64,000 nt of DNA, from the NCBI GenBank assembly GCA_964343805.1, contig CAYFLR010000018.1, positions 24,327-88,326 on the forward strand. Direction: 5' to 3'. Numbering within the stretch: position 1 is the first letter of the stretch; each line of letters opens with the position of its first letter. Under the pieces are notes generated by a model, which made no database searches, was not told the origin of the DNA, and saw only the letters and a list, made by a program, of their open reading frames with translations. Shown piece by piece: positions 8,886-16,303 of this stretch. The position numbers and the translations under genes are program-made. Origin of the DNA: CAYFLR01 sp964343805 (GTDB lineage: Bacteria; Bdellovibrionota_B; Oligoflexia; CAYFLR01).

Positions 8886-10109
8886 TTAAGGATTGGAGTA
8901 GTAATCGAGAACATTATTTATAGAGCGAAACATATTGCCTTGATAAAAACGGAACATGAGTTTTAATTTCTCGGCAAGAATTTTACGCTCTTTTTTACCC
9001 AACTGAAAATAGTGAGCATCTATATATTGGGGAATTATCTTTTGGCTATTTTCATAGTGTCGTCTGGTTTTGTCAAGGAGCGGGGTGATGGTTTGGGAAA
9101 TACAGTATCTCTTGAAATGCGCCACATACTTTTGGATTAAAGTTTCTAGAGGTTGTCCATTTATGGGGGGGTGGGCATGAGAATTAAATTTGCAGAGATG
9201 ATCTATATTTTTATATTCGATGCAGGATAGGTTTTCTACTTTTTCATCCACCTGGCGGGGCATCCCGATATCTACAATAAGAAAAGGATAGTTACCCTGA
9301 GTGGAAAAATGTTTCGCACTAATGGTAGGTTCCAAGCTTCCTGTGGCCACCACCATGGCATCTGCTTCTGCAATAAGTTTTTTTAATTCTGAAAAGGGTT
9401 TCCATTTATTTTTATTATTTATAGGTATTGTTCGATTAATACTGATGATTTTACATTTTAAATTCTTTTTTAATAGCCGGGCTGTTTTACGACCAATTTC
9501 ACCCATTCCCGTTAAAAGAATGGTTTTCGACTTTATATCTTCTCCAAACCAATGCTGGATGAACTGGGTGGTGAGACCATGTATTCCTTTTTTATGGTCA
9601 CTTTGGAATCCCGATTTTCTTGCTAGTTTAGCCATTTTTCCGGCAAGACTACCAATGACATTCAAAAGGGGAGAAGAGGTTTTTTCCTCTTGGGCTCGAT
9701 TCATGGCTCCATGAAACTGCTTTACAATTTGAACCTCTCCAGGAACTAGTGACTCGAGTCCACTGATAACCCTGAAGGTATGCTCTACCGCAGGGGCTTC
9801 TTTATATATTTTAGGGCTGGGTAGATTTGAATCATTGCATAAATCCTTCCATTTTGACTGCATTAAGGAAGAAAAGTAATCTGCAGTGTGAGAAGGATCA
9901 TCGGTAGATAAAAACCATTCTACTCGATTACAAGTTTCTAAAGAGACAAAGCCCGAGGCCTTTCCAGGAATAGAATGTTTTTTGAAAAACTTTTTTCGAT
10001 CTTTTTTAGTGGTAGCCCAGACTCCGCGGAGAGAGGTGGGAACCTGCCTGAAATCAGCGCTAATCACAACTAAGGGGACTTCTGTCAGCTCATTTGCTTT
10101 AAAGTGCAT
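8886..10109 (-). CDS. hemA: Glutamyl-tRNA reductase
   Basis: NADPH-dependent reduction of glutamyl-tRNA to glutamate-1-semialdehyde, first step of the C5 pathway. The catalytic cysteine is in LETCNRVEW (residue ~59), followed by ISGLESLVPGEVQIVKQ, which matches the family's LDSMVLGE-QI box with substitutions. A Rossmann domain (ILLTGMGEIGRKTARLL) and a helical dimerisation tail follow. At 407 residues it is of ordinary length. Start lies 2 bp after the cobA stop and its end is 13 bp from hemCD, so it sits inside a tight siroheme/haem operon. The N-terminal half is more diverged than typical. Confidence 0.92.
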   Translation of the reverse strand: MHFKANELTEVPLVVISADFRQVPTSLRGVWATTKKDRKKFFKKHSIPGKASGFVSLETCNRVEWFLSTDDPSHTADYFSSLMQSKWKDLCNDSNLPSPKIYKEAPAVEHTFRVISGLESLVPGEVQIVKQFHGAMNRAQEEKTSSPLLNVIGSLAGKMAKLARKSGFQSDHKKGIHGLTTQFIQHWFGEDIKSKTILLTGMGEIGRKTARLLKKNLKCKIISINRTIPINNKNKWKPFSELKKLIAEADAMVVATGSLEPTISAKHFSTQGNYPFLIVDIGMPRQVDEKVENLSCIEYKNIDHLCKFNSHAHPPINGQPLETLIQKYVAHFKRYCISQTITPLLDKTRRHYENSQKIIPQYIDAHYFQLGKKERKILAEKLKLMFRFYQGNMFRSINNVLDYYSNP

Positions 10110-10111
10110 AT

Positions 10112-10876
10112 CTAAAATCCATCGACCTTAAACCAGTTTCCAAGTTTTTCTTGCAATTGAACAACCTCTCCCACAACGATTATAGAGGGAGGAGCGATTT
10201 GGTTTTTTTCTGCAACATCTACAATTGTTTCTAGACTTCCGATAAAAGTTTTTTGCTCTGGATAACATCCCCATGAAATAATTGCAACTGGAGTCTGGGG
10301 TGAAAGTCCATTTTCTATAAGAGAATTAGATATTTGGGGCAAGTTACTTACGCCCATCAAAAATACTAAAGTTCCTTCGGTATTTGCTAAAGATTGCCAA
10401 TTCAAACCTTTATCTTTGTTTTTAACCGAACGATGACCCGTAACAATTGTGACATTGGCTGAAAAGTCACGATGGGTCACTGGGATGCCAGCATAGGCTG
10501 GAACGGCTATGGCAGAGGTAATGCCGGGTATAATAGAAAAAGGAATATTATTGGCAACTAAATATTCCGCCTCTTCGCCACCCCTTCCAAACAGAAAGGG
10601 ATCTCCCCCTTTTAGCCTCACAACCTTATGGCCTTTTTCAACATGGGCTACAATTAACTGATTTATTTCTTCTTGTGGGAGAGTATGATTTCCACTTTTC
10701 TTACCTACGTATATCAGCTGGGCATCAGGTGAGGCGTGCTTTAGGATCTCTTTATTGACTAAATAATCGTAGATAATAACTTCGGCTTTATTAATAACAT
10801 TAACGGCCTTCAGTGTTATTAAATCGGGATCTCCAGGTCCTGCGCCAGTTAAATAGACTCTTCCTTGGTCTGCCAT
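10112..10876 (-). CDS. cobA: Uroporphyrinogen-III C-methyltransferase
   Basis: SAM-dependent SUMT that makes precorrin-2 from uroporphyrinogen III, the branch point to siroheme. Conserved boxes are clear: VYLTGAGPGDPDLITLKA at the start, RLKGGDPFLFGRGGEEAEYL, PGITSAIAVPAYAGIPVTHRD and the C-terminal PPSIIVVGEVV. The 254-residue length is that of stand-alone SUMT, without the CysG oxidase/chelatase part, which is a separate gene 18 bp upstream. With the dsr genes divergent next door, its product most likely feeds DsrAB siroheme. Confidence 0.97.
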   Translation of the reverse strand: MADQGRVYLTGAGPGDPDLITLKAVNVINKAEVIIYDYLVNKEILKHASPDAQLIYVGKKSGNHTLPQEEINQLIVAHVEKGHKVVRLKGGDPFLFGRGGEEAEYLVANNIPFSIIPGITSAIAVPAYAGIPVTHRDFSANVTIVTGHRSVKNKDKGLNWQSLANTEGTLVFLMGVSNLPQISNSLIENGLSPQTPVAIISWGCYPEQKTFIGSLETIVDVAEKNQIAPPSIIVVGEVVQLQEKLGNWFKVDGF

Positions 10877-10894
10877 TAAAGGGGGCCTTTCACA

Positions 10895-11554
10895 TTATTC
10901 TACAAAAAAACTGGGCTCCAACATAAATCCAAAACACTCTTGAATCAAGTGTTGGATTTGTTCTTGCTGATTGTTTCTTTTAAGTTCCAGTATTTGTTCA
11001 AGGTTTGCTAAAAAAATTTCAAAGTCGGGTGCCAAATCTTTACCTGGATGCTCCTTAAGGGCTTTAATTCTGATGTTGTGGACGAGATTCGTCAGAAAGC
11101 TATAGTCTTGGTCGTAACGTTTTTCCAGGTCTTGCCTGATCCTTTTAGCTAAGGCTGGAGCATGGCCATCGGTAGAAATGGAAATGTTTAAATTTCCTCT
11201 TTGTACTAAAGCGGGTAAATAAAAATCACAAAGTTCTGGAATATCGGCCGCATTTACTAAAATTTTCTGTGAACGAGCCTCCTTGCAAATAGACAAATTA
11301 AGTTCACTATTATTAGTGGTAATGAAAACTAATTGAAAACCGTTCAAATCCCCAACTTGATATTTTCGCTGTAAGTGTTGAAAATTGGCCGTTTGGACAA
11401 TTTTTTGGAGCTCGAAAGTGAGCTCTGGAGACAGAATTGTGATGTCCTTGGTAAACTTTGAAAGAGTAGCGACTTTGCGCTCTGCAACCTTACCTCCGCC
11501 TATAATAAGTACTTTCAGGTTGTCTAGTTTGATACAAATAGGAAAAGTAGACAT
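10895..11554 (-). CDS. Precorrin-2 dehydrogenase / sirohydrochlorin ferrochelatase (CysG N-domain, Met8-like)
   Basis: A 219-residue protein with an N-terminal NAD-binding fold (VLIIGGGKVAERKVATL) and the Met8/CysG strand pattern (FITTNNSELNLSI, ILVNAADIPELCDFYLPALVQRGNLNISISTDGHAPALAKRIRQDLE). It oxidises precorrin-2 to sirohydrochlorin and, in bifunctional members, inserts iron to give siroheme. It is the first gene of the leftward tetrapyrrole operon, transcribed divergently from aprB. No separate SirB/CbiX chelatase is present in the window, so the bifunctional role is likely. The ATG lacks a strong ribosome site. Confidence 0.92.
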   Translation of the reverse strand: MSTFPICIKLDNLKVLIIGGGKVAERKVATLSKFTKDITILSPELTFELQKIVQTANFQHLQRKYQVGDLNGFQLVFITTNNSELNLSICKEARSQKILVNAADIPELCDFYLPALVQRGNLNISISTDGHAPALAKRIRQDLEKRYDQDYSFLTNLVHNIRIKALKEHPGKDLAPDFEIFLANLEQILELKRNNQQEQIQHLIQECFGFMLEPSFFVE

Positions 11555-11772
11555 GTTTTAAGCCATCAAGCAGTTTAAAGAAAAGCGGGTAAAAAAAGAC
11601 CGATATAAGGAATCATTTTAATACCCATAAGTCATAGCTCAGCTAACTAACATAAAATGAAATAAAAGTTAATAAAATATAGACTTTTGAATTTTTGTTT
11701 TCTATATTTTCTAGGCAATAAAATTGCGTTTTTGAAGTCAGGTTAGAAGTTGTTAATAAGGAGGTTTGATTT
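11555..11772. promoter_or_regulatory. Divergent promoter region between siroheme operon and apr-qmo-dsr run
   Basis: This 218-bp AT-rich interval must hold the promoters for both arms. A perfect 11-bp palindrome (TAGCT-C-AGCTA) sits at 11635-11645 and could be an operator. On the + strand a weak sigma-70-like pair is TTGTTT, 18 bp, TAAAAT around 11696-11725. A strong AAGGAGG ribosome site lies just before aprB. Promoter assignment is by eye only. Confidence 0.4.
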
Positions 11773-12216
11773 ATGCCTAGTTATGTACTTCAAGACAAAT
11801 GCGATGGCTGTAAAGGTCAAGATAAAACAGCGTGTCAGCATATCTGTCCAAACGATCTAATGGTGTTAAACAAGGATACAAGTAAGGCTTATAACCAAGA
11901 TGTGTCTATGTGCTGGGAATGCTATAACTGCGTTAAAATTTGCCCATCACAAGCGGTTGAGGTTAGAGGCTATGCAGACTTTGTACCCCTTGGTGCTCAG
12001 GTAACTCCCATGAGAAGTTCCGACTCCATCATGTGGACAATTAAGTTCCGTAATGAGCAAGTTAAGCGTTTTAAGTTCCCCATTCGTACCACTCAAGAAG
12101 GTAAAGCTGAGCCAAACGGCGGCTACGCAGTTCATGATGATTTAGATAATGAGCTGATGGCAACTGAGCCTGAGTCCAGCGGTTTATCTGGTTTACCAAC
12201 GGTAAAAAACGGGTAG
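11773..12216 (+). CDS. aprB: Adenylylsulfate reductase beta subunit
   Basis: Ferredoxin-like subunit carrying two [4Fe-4S] clusters that relays electrons to the AprA flavin. The first cysteines are in KCDGCKGQDKTACQHICPN (long inter-cysteine insertion typical of AprB) and the second set in CWECYNCVKICPS. The remaining ~85 residues form the beta-sheet and C-terminal tail that wraps AprA. The length of 147 residues is ordinary. A strong AAGGAGG site and the first position in the operon suggest high expression. APS reduction feeds sulfite to DsrAB. Confidence 0.97.
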   Translation: MPSYVLQDKCDGCKGQDKTACQHICPNDLMVLNKDTSKAYNQDVSMCWECYNCVKICPSQAVEVRGYADFVPLGAQVTPMRSSDSIMWTIKFRNEQVKRFKFPIRTTQEGKAEPNGGYAVHDDLDNELMATEPESSGLSGLPTVKNG

Positions 12217-12258
12217 GAATTAATTAACACTAATCCTTAAATAAGGGAGGATTTTATA

Positions 12259-14133
12259 ATGGCTAACTTTGAAACTGTTGAAGTGACCACTGATTTTTTG
12301 ATCCTTGGTGGTGGTATGGCTGCATGTGGTGCTGCTGTTGAAGCTGCTCATTGGGCAAAACAAAAAAATTTAAAAGTAACATTAGTTGACAAAGCTTCTA
12401 TGGAAAGAAGTGGCGCTGTAGCTATGGGACTTTCCGCTATCAACCAATACGTTGGTTTAAAAGATGGCGAAAATACTCTAGAAGATTATATCCGTTACGT
12501 TCGTAATGACTTAATGGGTGTATGTCGTGAAGACTTAGTAGCTAACATTGCTCGTCACGTTGACTCTTCCGTTCATATGTTTGAGAAATGGGGACTCCCC
12601 ATTTGGAAAGATAAAGACGGCGGATACGTACACGAAGGTCGTTGGCAATTAATGATCAATGGTGAATCCTACAAAGTAATCGTAGCAGAAGCTGCTAAGA
12701 ATGCTATGGATCCTGATGAAATTTATGAGCGTATTTTTATCGTTGGTCCTTTAATGGATGGCGATCGTTGTGCAGGAGCTATCGGCTTTAGCGTACGCGA
12801 AGAAAAAATCTACGTTTTCAAAGCAAAAGCTACGCTCGCTTCTATGGGTGGAGCTGTTCACGTATTTAAACCTCGTTCTTCTGGTGAAGGTCTTGGCCGT
12901 GCTTGGTACCCACCATGGAATTCCGGTTCTTCCGCTTACTTTACACTACAAGCTGGTTGTGAAATGACTTGTCAAGAAGTTCGTTTTATTCCAGTTCGTT
13001 TTAAAGATGCTTACGGACCAGTTGGTGCTTGGTTCTTACTCTTCAAATCAAGAGCTACCAACGGATTAGGTGAGTCCTACATGGAAACTCGTCGTCCTGA
13101 GTTAGAAAACTGGCAACCATATGGTAAGGTTAAACCTGTACCTGCTAACTTACGTAACTACCTCATGATGCTAGACGTTATGGAAGGTAAAGGACCTATC
13201 TACATGAGAACTGAAGAAGCTATCCAAAAGATTGCTAATGACGTTCCAGATGAGAAAGAGCGTAAGAAAAAGCTTAAAGAACTCGAAGCAGAAGCATGGG
13301 AAGATTTCTTAGATATGACTATCTCTCAAGCTATCCTATGGGCAGCTTCTGATGTTCAACCTGAGAAAAAATGCTCTGAAATCGCTGCTGCTGAGCCTTA
13401 CTTTATTGGATCTCACTCAGGCGCTTCCGGTGCTTGGTTAAGTGGACCTAAAGACTTAGCTCCAGATGATTATTTCTGGGGATATGCTCAAATGTCAACC
13501 GTTAAGGGTCTTTTCTGTGCTGGTGACGCCTCTGGTGCTTCTAGCCATAAATTCTCTTCCGGAAGTCATGCTGAAGGTCGTATTGCTGCTAAAGCTGCTA
13601 TCAAATTCATCGTTGAGAACAATACTCAACCAGAAGTTAGCGCTGATGCGGTAAAAGAATACTCAGACAAAATCTTAGCTCCTCTAAATACCTACGAGCA
13701 GCACAAAGATTTAACTACAGATCCTGAAGTTAACCCACATTACATTGTTCCTAAGCAATATCTTTTCCGTCTCCAAAAGATTATGGATGAGTACGCTGCA
13801 GGAATCTCTGCTCAATTTATGACAAGTAAAGAGCAACTTGAAAAAGGATTAGAGTTACTTCAAGTATTGAAAGAAGATGCTGAAAAATTAGCAGCAACTG
13901 ACCTTCATGACTTGATGAGATGTTGGGAAAATATCCAAAGAACATGGCAAGCAGAAGCTCATGTTCGTACCATGCTGTTCCGTAATGAAACCAGATGGCC
14001 AGGATACTACTTCAGAGCTGATACACCTTCCATGAACCAAGATGATTGGAAAGTATTTGCTAACTGTACATACGATCCAAAAACAAATGAGTGGGAAATG
14101 GTTAAACGTCCAATTCACCAAATTTGTGAATAA
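12259..14133 (+). CDS. aprA: Adenylylsulfate reductase alpha subunit
   Basis: FAD subunit that reduces adenosine-5'-phosphosulfate to sulfite and AMP. The dinucleotide fold is FLILGGGMAACGAA near residue 15. Other family segments are HMFEKWGLPIW, GRWQLMINGESYK, and the active-site histidine region AAAEPYFIGSHSGASGAW. Length (624 residues) is slightly below the ~650 usual. GGAGG precedes the ATG at good spacing. A strong hairpin terminator follows within 20 bp of the stop, so aprBA probably accumulates as a separate, more abundant transcript than the downstream genes. Confidence 0.98.
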   Translation: MANFETVEVTTDFLILGGGMAACGAAVEAAHWAKQKNLKVTLVDKASMERSGAVAMGLSAINQYVGLKDGENTLEDYIRYVRNDLMGVCREDLVANIARHVDSSVHMFEKWGLPIWKDKDGGYVHEGRWQLMINGESYKVIVAEAAKNAMDPDEIYERIFIVGPLMDGDRCAGAIGFSVREEKIYVFKAKATLASMGGAVHVFKPRSSGEGLGRAWYPPWNSGSSAYFTLQAGCEMTCQEVRFIPVRFKDAYGPVGAWFLLFKSRATNGLGESYMETRRPELENWQPYGKVKPVPANLRNYLMMLDVMEGKGPIYMRTEEAIQKIANDVPDEKERKKKLKELEAEAWEDFLDMTISQAILWAASDVQPEKKCSEIAAAEPYFIGSHSGASGAWLSGPKDLAPDDYFWGYAQMSTVKGLFCAGDASGASSHKFSSGSHAEGRIAAKAAIKFIVENNTQPEVSADAVKEYSDKILAPLNTYEQHKDLTTDPEVNPHYIVPKQYLFRLQKIMDEYAAGISAQFMTSKEQLEKGLELLQVLKEDAEKLAATDLHDLMRCWENIQRTWQAEAHVRTMLFRNETRWPGYYFRADTPSMNQDDWKVFANCTYDPKTNEWEMVKRPIHQICE

Positions 14134-14149
14134 TTAATGTAATTCAGAT

Positions 14150-14175
14150 ACCCCTTCAGTTTCGACTGAAGGGGT
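14150..14175 (+). terminator. UUCG-capped hairpin after aprA
   Basis: Perfect 11-bp stem ACCCCTTCAGT/ACTGAAGGGGT closed by a TTCG tetraloop, followed by TCTGATTTTG. The T-tract is interrupted, so it may be a partial terminator or an mRNA-stabilising 3' end that still allows read-through into ykgJ-qmoABC. Confidence 0.8.
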
Positions 14176-14205
14176 TCTGATTTTGAGAGAGAGAAAAAAA
14201 GAAAA

Positions 14206-14991
14206 ATGAACGATGAGAATTTAGATCAATTAGAAAAATTAACTGAAAAAGACACCTTTCAATTTACCTGTGAGAAAGGTCATAGCTGTTTTAACAAGTG
14301 TTGCACTGACGTGAATATCTTTTTAACTCCTTACGATGTAATTAGACTGAAGCAACACCTTAATTTAGAATCTGGTGATTTCTTAGCGAAATACACCATT
14401 TCTCCTTTTACTAAAGATCAAAAGCTGCCTGTTTTGATCTTAAAATTATTAGATGATGATAAAAAAACCTGTCCTTTTGTTACCAAAGAAGGATGCTCTG
14501 TATATGAGAATCGCCCATGGTCCTGCCGTATGTACCCTCTTGGACTGGCTTCTCAAAAAGTTCGATCTGAAGATGTTGGAAATGAATATTACTTTCTCCA
14601 AAAAGATGATTTTTGTGAGGGAGTTAAAATGGATAAAGAGTGGACCGTTCTTAAATGGATGGATGACCAAAGTGTCAAAGAGTATGAAGAGTACAGCACT
14701 CTCTATCGTGAAATCTTACTTCATAAATATTTTGAAAAAGGTCAGGAACTGGGTCCAGACAAAATGGATATGTTCCACATGGTCTTTTACAATATAGATA
14801 AGTTCCGCGAGTTTATCTTCAGTAGTACTTTTCTTAATAGATTTGAAGTAAGCGAAGAAGAAATCGAACGATACGAAAAAGATGATCTTGAGTTGTTGAA
14901 GTTTGGAGTCCAGTGGTTAAAACTCTGCCTTTTCAGCGAACGAACCATTCCTCTGAGGGGCGAGGTACCGGCGGAAGCGCCAGCGCCATAA
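14206..14991 (+). CDS. YkgJ-family cysteine-cluster protein
   Basis: A 261-residue protein whose first 130 residues form the YkgJ-type metal-binding module: CEKGHSCFNKCCTDV near the N-terminus, LTPYDVIRLKQHL, then CPFVTKEGCSVYENRPWSCRMYPLG. Such clusters of cysteines are proposed to chelate zinc or an iron-sulfur cluster; function is not established. The C-terminal half is helical and acidic with no family I recognise. It sits between the aprA hairpin and qmoA in the same orientation, suggesting a maturation or accessory role for the Apr/Qmo proteins. That role is inferred from position only. Confidence 0.75.
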   Translation: MNDENLDQLEKLTEKDTFQFTCEKGHSCFNKCCTDVNIFLTPYDVIRLKQHLNLESGDFLAKYTISPFTKDQKLPVLILKLLDDDKKTCPFVTKEGCSVYENRPWSCRMYPLGLASQKVRSEDVGNEYYFLQKDDFCEGVKMDKEWTVLKWMDDQSVKEYEEYSTLYREILLHKYFEKGQELGPDKMDMFHMVFYNIDKFREFIFSSTFLNRFEVSEEEIERYEKDDLELLKFGVQWLKLCLFSERTIPLRGEVPAEAPAP

Positions 14992-15035
14992 GACCCTTCG
15001 ACCTGTATTAACAATTTAATATAAAGATTTCTATT

Positions 15036-16298
15036 ATGGATGATAGTAAACAAGGCAAAGTAATCGTAGTTGGTGGTGGGATTAGTGGCATCAGTACAGC
15101 CGTTGAGCTGGCGGAGTTTGGCTACCAGGTCACCTTAATCGAAAAAGAACCTTCCCTCGGTGGGCGTGTATCAAAGATGCACCAATACTTTCCCAAGTTG
15201 TGCCCTCCTTTTTGTGGATTGGAAATCTTTTATAAAAGATTAAGAACCCGAACTAATCTCGAAGTAATGACCCTCACCGAGATCCTTAATATTGAAGGGG
15301 ATGCAGGTAATTACAAAGTTTCGGTGAAAGAACATCCTCGCTTTGTAAATGAAAAATGCACTGGCTGCGGCGATTGTGCCAAGGCTTGTGACGTAAAACG
15401 TAAAAGCGATTATGATTATGGACTCGCTGAAACGGCTGGGGCTTATCTCCCTCATGAACTGTCCTATCCTTATAGGTATGTCATTGATAATGAGATCATG
15501 ACGGATGAGAGTCGAAAAAAGTGTCAAGAGGCATGTAAGTATGACGCCATTGACTTTTCCATGAAAGTGGAAGAAAAAACTTTGGACGCTCAGGCCGTGA
15601 TTTTCGCTACCGGTTGGAAACCTTATGAAGCTGAGAAGTTAGAAAACATCGATTATGGCCAATCAAAAGATATTATAACTAATGTAATGATGGAACGATT
15701 GGCTGCCGTCAATGGTCCAACCCAAGGTGAAATTTTAAGACCTTCCGATAATAAAAAAGTAGAAAAAATTGCTTTTGTCCAGTGCATCGGTTCAAGAGAT
15801 GAAAACCATCTAAGGTACTGTTCCACAGTATGCTGTATGGCTTCTTTGAAGCAAGTGAACTATGTTAGGGAAGCGAATCCGGATGCTGAAATTTATCTCT
15901 TTTACATCGATCTTCGTGCCCAAGGACGCTACGAAGATTTTCTTGCCAAGCTAGAAAAAGATGAGAAGCTCAAACTGATTAAAGGAAAAGTAGCCCGTAT
16001 CTATGATGGAGATGACAAATCACTCCAAGTGGAAGCGGAAGACATTTATTCCGGAAAAAAGTATCGAGAGAACGTGGATTTAGTTGTGCTCGCAACTGGT
16101 ATGAATCCATCCTTTGCAGATGAAAGGTTGCCGCAAAAAGCCACTTTTGATCAATACGGTTTTCTCCCCGCAGCCCAAGAGAACAAAGGAATCTTCTCCG
16201 TAGGTTGTGCGAAGTCTCCATCGGATGTATCGAGCTGTATAAAAGATGCCGGTGCCGTATCCCTAAAAGTCATGCAATTTATTAACAAGGAAGTGTAA
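15036..16298 (+). CDS. qmoA: Quinone-interacting oxidoreductase subunit QmoA (HdrA-like flavoprotein)
   Basis: FAD protein related to HdrA. The N-terminal dinucleotide site is VIVVGGGISGISTAVELAE, followed by SLGGRVSKMHQYFPKLCPPFCGLE, which is characteristic of QmoA. A four-cysteine set CTGCGDCAKACDVKR (~110-125) binds an iron-sulfur cluster, and the HdrA-type segments FVQCIGSRDENHLRYCSTVCCMASLKQ and ATGM close the flavin domain. In the Qmo complex it passes electrons from menaquinol, through QmoC and QmoB, to AprBA. The length of 420 residues is typical. It is 5 bp from qmoB. Confidence 0.96.
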   Translation: MDDSKQGKVIVVGGGISGISTAVELAEFGYQVTLIEKEPSLGGRVSKMHQYFPKLCPPFCGLEIFYKRLRTRTNLEVMTLTEILNIEGDAGNYKVSVKEHPRFVNEKCTGCGDCAKACDVKRKSDYDYGLAETAGAYLPHELSYPYRYVIDNEIMTDESRKKCQEACKYDAIDFSMKVEEKTLDAQAVIFATGWKPYEAEKLENIDYGQSKDIITNVMMERLAAVNGPTQGEILRPSDNKKVEKIAFVQCIGSRDENHLRYCSTVCCMASLKQVNYVREANPDAEIYLFYIDLRAQGRYEDFLAKLEKDEKLKLIKGKVARIYDGDDKSLQVEAEDIYSGKKYRENVDLVVLATGMNPSFADERLPQKATFDQYGFLPAAQENKGIFSVGCAKSPSDVSSCIKDAGAVSLKVMQFINKEV

Positions 16299-16303
16299 AT
16301 ACC

